The notes under the pieces are model-generated. The model was not told the origin of the DNA and made no database searches. It was given only the letters and a program-made list of their open reading frames with translations. 8,913 nt of DNA from Bacteriovorax stolpii (GTDB lineage: Bacteria > Bdellovibrionota > Bacteriovoracia > Bacteriovoracales > Bacteriovoracaceae), in contig CAMDDI010000139.1 in assembly GCA_945890905.1 (NCBI GenBank), positions 1-8,913 on the forward strand. The letters are read 5' to 3'. Numbering within the stretch: the stretch's first letter is position 1; each line of letters opens with the position of its first letter. Shown here piece by piece: positions 1-7,415 of this stretch. Made by a program: the position numbers and the translations under genes.

Positions 1-3000
1 CTACGTACATGCGGTCTCGGCGAGACCAATCATTTCCGCCATCAGCGAATTTACGGATCCAGCCACCACCACAGCATGTTTCTGAGTTCGCTTCCCCTAA
101 AGTTTTCCATTGCTCGGCCGTCATAACACTTACGTTTTGTGAACTGAGAACAAGGTTTCCTGCACCATCTCGTCCTTGGTAAGCACTAAGAATAGGGCGG
201 CTAGAAATTGTTCCTAAGTTTTCCACAGTCGCTAGTCTTGAATATCGTTTAGCATCACTAGGAGCAACACCGGGAGCAAGAGACATCTTTAAACCTAATG
301 TTGCAGCATCATAAGTTGTACTGGCCACATTGGTTGGTTCATCACTTGAGTAAGTTGTAATATCAAGACCCACCTCACGGCAACAGCGGTTGAGTGCCAT
401 ATCGTAAGTGCGGTAAGCCTCTGAACTTGAAGGGGCAGGTTTAGCTGTAGTCTGAGAACATATGAGAGATTCTTTATAGTAATTCATCTCCGCAGTGTTG
501 CCAAAATAGTTCACGCTAAAATAATCTGTCTGAGCGGCATGCAATTTATTGGGTGAACAATCTAGATCTGAGTGACAAACTTGCCCGGCCCGACGAAGAC
601 AAGCTTCTCTGGCCATTGTTGGCTCTGTGATAATTTGACTGTTAAGAGTTTTAGCTTCCACTAGCTTAAATGGAGAATAATTGGCCATGACATCTGCATT
701 GGTAGTGAGATTAGTTCCAGAGAAGAGAGTTTCTAGTCCACAAGAGTTCTGATTCCTAGCTCTTATGTGATATCCTGCTGCGATATTGGCCGTGGCAAAC
801 ATTTCATAATTTCCATCTGTACCAATCACTGGACACGAAGAATATCGATAATCAGTAAAGAGAGTAGAGTTACATCCCCCAATCTGACTGATGTAATCGG
901 TGCGACCTTGAAGATCAGCACTAAGTTGCTGAGTGAATGGATTTGATTGAGAAATTTGGTTACTGGTTTCAGGTAATGATTTTCCTGGACGACAGATTCC
1001 GGTATTGGAGCTTCCTGAAGCATCATTGGCGAACATGTTCTCAACCAGAGTCAAAGCGATATTTGAATTGAGACTGTTTGAATCAATATAATTAAGAGGA
1101 CGGCCAAGTACATTGGCGTCTCGACCTATGAGGTGATTGCGAGATACGGCGATATCTTGCAAACTAGCACCGTAACGAGAGATTTTATTATTGAAAGATG
1201 CACTTGATGTACTCGCGCAATGAAAGTTGGGCGCGCATGAAACAATTTTTTTCTTATTAAGGTCAGTTACTGTAGCAGCACTGCGAAGACAAAGTGAACC
1301 AGATCCTCGGTAAACACATCTCTTTGTCGTACTGCCCACAAATTTCTTTTGCTGAAGAATTTGATCAAGAGTGACGGTTTGAGATGTGGCGGCCACTTCA
1401 TTTCCGTCAGCATCAAAAGTTGGCCATTTAGTTTTAACCGCACTCATGTCGGCGCACATATATTCCCAACCGAGCTTTGAAACACAATCAGTATCAGTTG
1501 AACACATATGATACTTCTGACAGTTTCCAGCTTCATTCTGATACCCATGAGACTGATGATAGGCAGGATCATAATCAACTTGAGCTGCCTGAGTAATACC
1601 ATCGTAGGCCTGAACGTTCACCACATGAATACTAGGAGAGGCCAGGTCAGCAAATGGAGCATTGATGGCCAAGAAGAGTTTTTTTGAAGTTGATTTTACA
1701 ATTCGATTTTTCCCTACGGCAAACCAGGTGACTCCATCAAAAGATCCAATGAGGGCACCCTTATTAAATCCAAACCAGTCTCTTTGGTAACCGTTATCAA
1801 AGAGTGCGGCCTGAGTTTCAAGTCTGTTTTCTCTTTGAGCTTTCACAGACGTTTTAAGTGAGTGCGAAAATGGAATCATGGTAGGAGGCAACCAACAAGC
1901 TCGTCCAAAGATAGTATCTTCATAGTTACCGGCCGTGTTGTTGTAATCAATTTCATCACGTGAAGTGGAATACCCAACCGATTGAAGACCCACTCCATAT
2001 TGTGCTGAAGGGTAAGGCGAGAATGAATTCATCCAAGAATCTTTTCCACATGTCGGACATGGAGTGTAGTTCCCAGAGGTGGTAGAGAGGAGATAAACCT
2101 GGTCAATTTCGACTGTGACTGATTTGGCCGGGAGTGCTTTATCAAGAGTGACGGCCATCTGACCTAGAATGGCGTTCATGCCGAAAGGTTGCTGACTAGG
2201 AATTGTATTTGAGTCGTCTAAGTACTCAAAGGTGTCACCTTCTTGAGTGTAGCTAGAATTTAAGGAGAGAACTCTCTCTACACCAGTGTTATCAAAAAAG
2301 CGGTGAGGAGCCGATTTTGAATTAACTGATACTGACATTTGTGTCGGTACCGGAGTCGTAACATTAGGTGGAGTGTAGCAATCAATTTGCAGAGGCACAC
2401 CCGTAGAAGAAGCCGCGGTCACTTTGTATTCGTAGGCCGGGCATGAGGCAATCATTTCTGGTAACGTTGTTTTACTACAGCCGCAAGTACTGTAGAGACG
2501 CTTCATGACTGTTTGATAGTATTGGGCATTTGTTGCATCGGCCGCAGCAGTTAAGCAGTCAGCAGATGCGGTGTAAGGAGTGAGGCGATTGAGGAGTTCT
2601 TGGTGAAAAGGAATAAGAGTGGATTGTGCTTTAAGACTTAAAGTACATGCATAATCTTTTTTGAGCTGAAGTTGGCCGGCATCATAGTTAGTTCCACTGC
2701 CACCACTAGAAGATCCAGAAGTTGTTGAAGGAGCACTTCCGCAAATGTAATAGAGATGAGGATAGTTTAAATAGGCCAGAGGAATTTGCAGTCTCTCAAG
2801 GTTGGCGGCCTGAAGCTGAGAAGAATAAAGGGTTGTAGCTGAAGGACGAGTTGCACCTTCGTTCACACACTGACTATCTAAACAGCAATCATAACCTCTG
2901 GCAGCACAAGATGAAGTGGAACAGGTATTGGTATTATCGGTTGCGGAGTTATTAGGATCAACTTGCAAACTCATGGTCGCTAGATTCACAAGAGTGGTTG

Positions 3001-3583
3001 GAACCTGAGTGAGATTTGTTTCTTTTTTAAAGAGTCGGATTTTAGTCGCCTGCAGATTACTTGTGCATGTTGGACAAAGAAGAGCAGGATTAACCTGGTA
3101 ACTTGCTGGCGAAGTTGCATCAGCTGCATACACTCCGGTCGCATTTTGGACTAACAAGGTCCCTGCGCAAAAAGTGGCGGAGTTTTCTGTATCGGGAAAA
3201 TCAACTCGGAAAACCCGAACAGTACGTTTGCTTGCAAAATCATAATAAGAAATCGGTACGATGCGATTTCGAAGTTCATAGGTCACTCCACCTAAAAGAT
3301 AAGTAGAGACTAAGCAGTAGTTGGCATTGGTAAAATTAGTTGAAGTGGATAAATAGGTTTCTGTCTTGGCCCCTACGATGTAGGCGGTATTTAAATTTGA
3401 AACATTGATCGTAATGCCCGCAGTTGCAGTGCCTAAATAGTTCCATGAGGTTGATGCAGTAGAAGTCTCACCACTGCCTGATCCTGCAGTGGTTGAAGAC
3501 GCATCAACGTTCCCGCGAGTGAGCTGAGCCTCGGGCACGCATGATACGAGCATAAGCAATAAAACGATTAACCTTACATCCAT
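1..3583 (-). CDS. Giant cysteine-rich exported lipoprotein, function unknown (C-terminus outside window)
   Basis: The frame is open from an ATG at 3583 to the left edge: 1194 codons, no stop, so the C-terminus is missing. It begins with a short hydrophobic leader (residues 2-13) and a lipobox L-V-S-C with Cys15, so it should be a lipid-anchored exported protein. A Ser/Thr/Gly-rich linker follows (about 28-46), and a second low-complexity Ser/Gly stretch lies near 286-298. I count about 40 cysteines. Notable clusters are C-P-T-C at 170-173 and again at 509-512, C221/C226/C233-C234/C239, two C-x5-C motifs with internal Asp residues (694-700 and 1003-1009), and a C-C-G-G-G-W segment at 1170-1175. 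No enzyme motif or known domain was recognised. The cysteine density suggests a disulfide-stabilised extracytoplasmic protein. It lies downstream of two other minus-strand frames but has a 151-base leader region of its own. Coding status is near certain from length; function is unassigned. Confidence 0.9.
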   Translation of the reverse strand, partial: MDVRLIVLLLMLVSCVPEAQLTRGNVDASSTTAGSGSGETSTASTSWNYLGTATAGITINVSNLNTAYIVGAKTETYLSTSTNFTNANYCLVSTYLLGGVTYELRNRIVPISYYDFASKRTVRVFRVDFPDTENSATFCAGTLLVQNATGVYAADATSPASYQVNPALLCPTCTSNLQATKIRLFKKETNLTQVPTTLVNLATMSLQVDPNNSATDNTNTCSTSSCAARGYDCCLDSQCVNEGATRPSATTLYSSQLQAANLERLQIPLAYLNYPHLYYICGSAPSTTSGSSSGGSGTNYDAGQLQLKKDYACTLSLKAQSTLIPFHQELLNRLTPYTASADCLTAAADATNAQYYQTVMKRLYSTCGCSKTTLPEMIASCPAYEYKVTAASSTGVPLQIDCYTPPNVTTPVPTQMSVSVNSKSAPHRFFDNTGVERVLSLNSSYTQEGDTFEYLDDSNTIPSQQPFGMNAILGQMAVTLDKALPAKSVTVEIDQVYLLSTTSGNYTPCPTCGKDSWMNSFSPYPSAQYGVGLQSVGYSTSRDEIDYNNTAGNYEDTIFGRACWLPPTMIPFSHSLKTSVKAQRENRLETQAALFDNGYQRDWFGFNKGALIGSFDGVTWFAVGKNRIVKSTSKKLFLAINAPFADLASPSIHVVNVQAYDGITQAAQVDYDPAYHQSHGYQNEAGNCQKYHMCSTDTDCVSKLGWEYMCADMSAVKTKWPTFDADGNEVAATSQTVTLDQILQQKKFVGSTTKRCVYRGSGSLCLRSAATVTDLNKKKIVSCAPNFHCASTSSASFNNKISRYGASLQDIAVSRNHLIGRDANVLGRPLNYIDSNSLNSNIALTLVENMFANDASGSSNTGICRPGKSLPETSNQISQSNPFTQQLSADLQGRTDYISQIGGCNSTLFTDYRYSSCPVIGTDGNYEMFATANIAAGYHIRARNQNSCGLETLFSGTNLTTNADVMANYSPFKLVEAKTLNSQIITEPTMAREACLRRAGQVCHSDLDCSPNKLHAAQTDYFSVNYFGNTAEMNYYKESLICSQTTAKPAPSSSEAYRTYDMALNRCCREVGLDITTYSSDEPTNVASTTYDAATLGLKMSLAPGVAPSDAKRYSRLATVENLGTISSRPILSAYQGRDGAGNLVLSSQNVSVMTAEQWKTLGEANSETCCGGGWIRKFADGGNDWSRRDRMYV

Positions 3584-3734
3584 GTGAAGTTGATCTCCTG
3601 ATCTATTTTTCGGAGGAACAAGAACTTAGCTTGATCCATAGTGTGGGCGGGTAGTTTCTGCCTAGGATGTTAACTTTAAGAAATGACTGGGAATGGCGAG
3701 TAAAAAAGTCAGAGATTGTGATAATTATTTTTGG
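3584..3734. other. Spacer between the short tail frame and the giant lipoprotein
   Basis: These 151 bases carry no gene. Apart from the ribosome binding site next to the lipoprotein start, the only regulatory-looking element I see is a weak sigma-28-like pair on the minus strand (TAAAGTT at 3672-3678, GCAGAAAC at 3654-3661, 10 bases apart). I find no convincing sigma-70 promoter and no GC-rich hairpin followed by a T run. The spacer is long enough for the lipoprotein to have its own promoter. Confidence 0.5.
3595..3599 (-). promoter_or_regulatory. Ribosome binding site of the giant lipoprotein
   Basis: On the minus strand AGGAG lies 11 bases upstream of the ATG at 3583. The spacing is slightly long. 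This is the clearest Shine-Dalgarno sequence in the left block, and together with the lipobox placed 15 residues in it fixes the start codon. Confidence 0.65.
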
Positions 3735-3977
3735 CTATTGTCCGAAATTTCCTACAGAGAAGTAGCTTGAGCCAGTTGATCCAAAAGAAGAAGCCGAAGC
3801 ACTTGGAGGTGTGGCCCAACTACTTACTCCAGGAAGTTGTGAGCTAAAAAGAGTTTTCCCATAAGTGGGAACGTAGCTAAAGCCGCCGGCAAGAGAGGAG
3901 CTCAAAGAGTTCCCGTTACCCGAGGCAGTCCCTGTTGGAGAGTAGGTTTGATACATAATAGGAGCCACAGGTGCCAC
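3735..3977 (-). CDS. Ser/Gly-rich 80-residue frame directly after, and in frame with, the upstream stop codon
   Basis: This frame starts with GTG at 3977, immediately after the TAA (3980-3978) of the 580-residue protein, in the same frame, and ends at TAG 3735-3737. The product is rich in Ser, Gly, Thr, Pro and aromatic residues, with few charged residues, and has no signal peptide or cysteine. It looks like the tail of a secreted protein more than an independent gene. No Shine-Dalgarno sequence precedes the GTG or the internal ATG at 3956. Three readings are open: a coupled small gene, a C-terminal tail cut off by a nonsense mutation or reached by readthrough, or a chance open stretch. By a rough hand estimate, 80 sense codons in a row at this base composition occur by chance in about one case in a hundred. 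No function is recognised. Confidence 0.4.
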   Translation of the reverse strand: MAPVAPIMYQTYSPTGTASGNGNSLSSSLAGGFSYVPTYGKTLFSSQLPGVSSWATPPSASASSFGSTGSSYFSVGNFGQ

Positions 3978-5720
3978 TTAAGCTCTGTAACCATTGGCCA
4001 CATTTTGGGCCAAGTTACTTAGTCCCATTTTCCAAGCTTCACTCACCATGGACGTATCAGCAGGAGGATTATGAGGAGTTAAATCAAGTGCACTATCAAC
4101 GGGTGCTGCTAACTCTTCTTCTTCAATAGCGGGAGTCTGACCTACCATACAAAGAGATTTCACAGCAGAGGTCTGTGGAGATCCATCATGACAGATATTA
4201 TCTATAAGTGTGGCTTCCGCTGGTCGGGCATATACCACTGAGATGGCCATGGCGTCCGAGAGCAGTTGATTGGCCGATTGAGAAATGAGAGGTTCAAAAT
4301 TTTCATCACATAGACCCACATCTGATTCTTCTACCGAGCTAGCGCATTGCTGCTCAAGAGTTTCGGCCGTGAAGTTTCTCAGTTGCAGAGTGCGGCTTTT
4401 TTCACTGAGAATTTTATCTTTGATGACAGTGAGGGCGAGAATTTTATTTTGAAGTTCGGCCTGGTTACCTGTGATCAAGGCCGGACAGCTGACGTCATCA
4501 TTAAGAGCGTCCACTGCAGTCGTAGTCGCTTCTAGACAATCTGGAGCAGTATCAGTGATCTGCTGAGCGTAGATGCTAGCGGCTTCTACTGAATCAAGAA
4601 TATTTGCTAAATGGGCCTGATCTACGCCGATTTCCATAGAGTTATAGGCGGCCCGCAGGGCCTCAATACATTGAGTCGTCACAGTGTGATCAGATTTTAT
4701 GTCATTGCATTTTTCGCGATCAGTATCACTCACAAAGTCCCCTGCATACTGGGAAGCTGTAAGTGAGAGCTTACTTTGAATATCATATTGCTGACGCTTT
4801 AAAAGATCTTCTACTAGGAATTGAAACTGCTGCTTGAGGACAACATTCTTTCTCGAGTCATTGAGAGTATTCACGACTTCCAGAGCAGAATCATTTTTAA
4901 AATCTGGCAGTGACTGGATCACCATAAGCTCTTGCTTAGAAAAACCAGGACGGTTATCGGATGAGATCGCAAGACCTCCATCCATCTGAGATCTCATTTG
5001 ATCAAAACTATAAGCTGAACCATCGGCCTGAACAATTTGCAGAGAAGATTTCCACTGATCAACTTGGGCCTGATCAAGAGTTGCACTCCCTAATAGGTAA
5101 GTCAGCTCTTCAATTGCTGCTGGAGTAGGTTTAAAAACATTAGTATTACAGGCGTCTCTTGCATCTGGTTGAGCATCAGTTCTCTGTGAACATACTGATG
5201 CCAGAACAGTGGTGAAATTAACTGGAGGAGTCGCCGCTGCAAGGGCCGCTTTAAGATCCCTGGCCACAGTACCAGTGTTGACTAAAAGTTCAATAGATTG
5301 AGCGGTAATCACAGCATCTTGAAAGTGAAGAGCAGCTCTACCAGATGTGGTCGCATTTCTTGAAGCGACCAATTCTTTTTGAGCTTTAATATCAGCTTTT
5401 AATTTTTCAAAGCCTAAAAGAAGCGTGTGTTGATTTTCCAAACGTCTGATATCGTTTTCAATGACTGAGAGTTTCATGCAGCGATTTTCATAGGCAAATG
5501 CCGCTTGCTCAGCACTCATGATTTGATTCACACCTGCGCCGTCGTTGTAGGTCAGAAGAGAAAATTCTTCAAGTGGGCGCTCACACATTTGCAGGCTTGA
5601 TGCATCCATCAAATCTTTTTCAAAACCTTCTAGCAGTCCTGGCAGTTCTCTACAGGTGGGGGCCGTGGCCGCCATTGCTTGAGAAAGTGGAATAAGAAGT
5701 AGCAACCATGGCCATTTCAT
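3978..5720 (-). CDS. Exported multi-cysteine helical protein of unknown function
   Basis: The 580-residue product starts with a classical Sec signal peptide: Lys2, a hydrophobic core at 5-12, and a likely cut after A-M-A at 15-17. There is no lipobox, so a soluble periplasmic or secreted protein is expected. The mature part looks mostly helical, with many Leu/Ala/Glu/Gln stretches (for example about 85-120 and 280-325). It has 13 cysteines, at 23, 46, 81, 177, 191, 338, 351, 395, 412, 459, 471, 510 and 524. The last ten form five successive pairs spaced 11-16 residues apart, which suggests repeated disulfide-closed loops between helices. An acidic, Pro-containing segment (531-557) precedes the end. 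The start is supported by the signal peptide; an AGGA sits only two bases before the ATG, closer than usual. It lies 65 bases after the dus gene on the same strand and may be cotranscribed with it. No catalytic motif or known family was recognised. Confidence 0.88.
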   Translation of the reverse strand: MKWPWLLLLIPLSQAMAATAPTCRELPGLLEGFEKDLMDASSLQMCERPLEEFSLLTYNDGAGVNQIMSAEQAAFAYENRCMKLSVIENDIRRLENQHTLLLGFEKLKADIKAQKELVASRNATTSGRAALHFQDAVITAQSIELLVNTGTVARDLKAALAAATPPVNFTTVLASVCSQRTDAQPDARDACNTNVFKPTPAAIEELTYLLGSATLDQAQVDQWKSSLQIVQADGSAYSFDQMRSQMDGGLAISSDNRPGFSKQELMVIQSLPDFKNDSALEVVNTLNDSRKNVVLKQQFQFLVEDLLKRQQYDIQSKLSLTASQYAGDFVSDTDREKCNDIKSDHTVTTQCIEALRAAYNSMEIGVDQAHLANILDSVEAASIYAQQITDTAPDCLEATTTAVDALNDDVSCPALITGNQAELQNKILALTVIKDKILSEKSRTLQLRNFTAETLEQQCASSVEESDVGLCDENFEPLISQSANQLLSDAMAISVVYARPAEATLIDNICHDGSPQTSAVKSLCMVGQTPAIEEEELAAPVDSALDLTPHNPPADTSMVSEAWKMGLSNLAQNVANGYRA

Positions 5721-5785
5721 AATCCTGCGTTTCGGTTAAAAGGTGGAAAAGATTGAGTACTTTATGGGACTAGTCCAGATTTAGA

Positions 5786-6877
5786 CTAACCGTGACCCGA
5801 ACTCATGAATACTTCATCGTAGTTGATGAATTTTTGAGCATTTCCAAGGGAGAGGAAATAATCTTGTGTAATTTTCATACAGTCATTTAAATCTTGGCTG
5901 GCAAAGATTTGCGAACGAAAAGCAGCTGCATGAGGGAATCCTGCTGCAAACCACACTACAAGCTTTCGCAGTTGCACGAGAATCGTTCTCTCTTCAGAAA
6001 AAGTTTGGGTGATATAGTGTTGAAGTCTGTCGATCACTTCCCAGTAATCACTCCCAGAAAAAACCGAACGCTTTTGATTCGCGTATTCTGGATCCAGGGA
6101 TTCTAAAAAGATAAATGGATTTCTTAAAGCACCACGGGCAATCATCAAAGCATCACACTGAGTAACTTTTAGTCTCTCCGAAACTCCATAAGGATGATGA
6201 AGATCTCCATTACCAATAAGAGGAATTTTTTTATGTTCGTTAAGAGACTCGATAAAATCCCAATTCGCTGATCCCGTGTATTGCTGAGTCCGTGTGCGGC
6301 CGTGAATGGCGACCCACTCAATGCCAGATTCGGAAGCAATTTTTAAAACTTCTTGAGCATTTAAAGTATTGGCATCCCATCCTGTTCTTATTTTTATTGA
6401 AAGTGGGGTCTTCATTTTTGATCGCATCTTCTCAAACAAGGGAGCAAGCTTTGTGACTTCCTTCATGAGAGCAGAACCACCACCTTTAGTCACAACCTTG
6501 GCCACTGGGCATCCCATATTGATATCCAGAAACTTTGGCCCAAAGCTCTCGGCCACTTCGGCGGCCTTGGACATGGATTCAGCGTCTTCACCAAAAAGTT
6601 GAATTCCTACATTTCTCTCTAAGGGATGAATTTTGAGCATCTCCAAAGTGCGCTGATTGCCGTAATTGATTCCATGACAAGAAATGAGTTCAGAAACAGT
6701 TCCACCAGCACCTAAGTCTTCCATCAGTAATCGGTAGGGGATATTGCAAATTCCGGCCATGGGGGCCAGGAGGAGTTTTGAATCAAAATGAATGGAACCC
6801 AGTTTCATGGGTTTTGCATGGGAGCGGAAGCCTTCCATCTTTTGGAGAAGTTCAGGACTAAAAGGGCGATGATTCAT
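5786..6877 (-). CDS. dus: tRNA-dihydrouridine synthase, DusB/NifR3-like
   Basis: This is an FMN-dependent enzyme that reduces uridine to dihydrouridine in the D-loop region of tRNA, acting in the cytoplasm. Family motifs appear in order on a TIM-barrel pattern: L-A-P-M-A-G at 37-42 (FMN site), V-S-E-L-I-S at 61-66, Q-L-F-G at 93-96, D-I-N-M-G-C-P at 118-124 with Cys123 as the expected catalytic acid, K-I-R-T-G-W at 162-167, H-G-R-T-R at 192-196, G-N-G-D at 222-225 and A-R-G-A at 247-250. A helical tRNA-binding C-terminal domain follows. The length of 363 residues is somewhat above the usual 320-340 because of extra residues at the N-terminus. Met24 (ATG at 6808) lines up with the usual DusB start, but neither ATG has a Shine-Dalgarno sequence, so the start is uncertain. 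The DusB subgroup fits best by motif style. It is divergent from the HAD-ffh pair. Confidence 0.95.
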   Translation of the reverse strand: MNHRPFSPELLQKMEGFRSHAKPMKLGSIHFDSKLLLAPMAGICNIPYRLLMEDLGAGGTVSELISCHGINYGNQRTLEMLKIHPLERNVGIQLFGEDAESMSKAAEVAESFGPKFLDINMGCPVAKVVTKGGGSALMKEVTKLAPLFEKMRSKMKTPLSIKIRTGWDANTLNAQEVLKIASESGIEWVAIHGRTRTQQYTGSANWDFIESLNEHKKIPLIGNGDLHHPYGVSERLKVTQCDALMIARGALRNPFIFLESLDPEYANQKRSVFSGSDYWEVIDRLQHYITQTFSEERTILVQLRKLVVWFAAGFPHAAAFRSQIFASQDLNDCMKITQDYFLSLGNAQKFINYDEVFMSSGHG

Positions 6878-6906
6878 AGTGGTATGTTTAATTGAAAGCT
6901 TTATTG

Positions 6907-6936
6907 TTGTAAATATCAGTCACGATTAACTAGAAT
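6907..6936 (+). promoter_or_regulatory. Candidate sigma-70-type promoter of the HAD-ffh pair
   Basis: A -35 box TTGTAA (6907-6912, 4 of 6 matches to consensus) and a -10 box TAGAAT (6931-6936, 5 of 6) are separated by 18 bases. Transcription would start about 7-9 bases after the -10 box, at 6943-6945, which coincides with the ATG at 6945. The position in the 67-base divergent gap supports a real promoter; the start point is inferred. Confidence 0.5.
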
Positions 6937-6944
6937 CTTTTACT

Positions 6945-7415
6945 ATGAAACACATTGTTTTTGATTGCGACGGGACCCTTTTAGATACGTCTTTAACCCA
7001 ATATGAATTATTTCACGGAATAAAAGAGCTTCTTATTGAGCTATCAAGAGAACATGCGCTGTATGTTTGGACCGCCCGAGGGCGTACATCAACACTGCGC
7101 GTTCTGCAGGAATGTGGGGTTCTTCCTCTTTTTCAAGGGATCAGCACTCCTGATAATTCTCCCTCAAAACCTCATACAGGGGGTCTCATGGGGCTGTTAG
7201 GAGACACACCAAAATCTTCTATTTGTGTCATTGGGGATTCCACAAACGATATTATTGGAGCAAAAAGTTTTGGCGTTCTCGCCATTGGGGCGATCTGGAA
7301 CACAGAAGCAAAAGTGGAACTCTTAAAAGATTTCGGAGCTGATTTCATAGTGTCTCATCCTTCTGAATGTAGTAAGATCATCCAGCTAAAACTCAAAGGG
7401 GATGATGATGTTTGA
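6945..7415 (+). CDS. Small capless HAD-superfamily hydrolase
   Basis: The 156-residue protein carries the four HAD motifs: D-C-D-G-T at 7-11 with nucleophile Asp7 and acid/base Asp9, Thr43 in V-W-T-A-R (motif II), Lys75 (motif III), and G-D-S-T-N-D at 97-102 with Mg2+-binding acidic residues (motif IV). It is probably a cytoplasmic Mg2+-dependent phosphatase; the substrate is unknown. Phosphoglycolate phosphatase-like relatives usually exceed 200 residues and have a helical cap between motifs I and II. Here only about 30 residues separate them and the space between motifs II and IV is also short, so this looks like a C0 (capless) enzyme that may act on a large or macromolecular substrate. No Shine-Dalgarno sequence precedes the ATG, which fits the leaderless promoter suggested upstream. 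Its TGA overlaps the ffh start by 8 bases, indicating translational coupling. Confidence 0.9.
   Translation: MKHIVFDCDGTLLDTSLTQYELFHGIKELLIELSREHALYVWTARGRTSTLRVLQECGVLPLFQGISTPDNSPSKPHTGGLMGLLGDTPKSSICVIGDSTNDIIGAKSFGVLAIGAIWNTEAKVELLKDFGADFIVSHPSECSKIIQLKLKGDDDV
7397..7401 (+). promoter_or_regulatory. Ribosome binding site that decides the ffh start
   Basis: AGGGG lies just before three consecutive ATG codons (7402, 7405, 7408). Spacing to the third ATG is 6 bases, within the normal range, while the first follows with no gap. The third also gives the N-terminus M-F-D-N-L usual for Ffh, so 7408 is chosen. The site is inside the end of the HAD gene. Confidence 0.7.

Noticed and set aside
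3103..3306. Plus-strand 67-codon frame
   Set aside because: It is antisense to the giant lipoprotein, which is strongly supported by its long open frame and lipobox.
4347..4535. Plus-strand 62-codon frame
   Set aside because: It lies wholly opposite the 580-residue coding region, with no ribosome binding site or recognisable product.
5767..5776. Perfect 10-base palindrome GGACTAGTCC just after dus
   Set aside because: The stem is only four or five bases with no T run after it, so it is not a terminator; a 10-base palindrome is easily due to chance.
7402..7407. ffh starting at the first of three ATG codons
   Set aside because: The AGGGG directly abuts this ATG, too close for initiation; the third ATG (7408) has normal spacing and gives the usual Ffh N-terminus.
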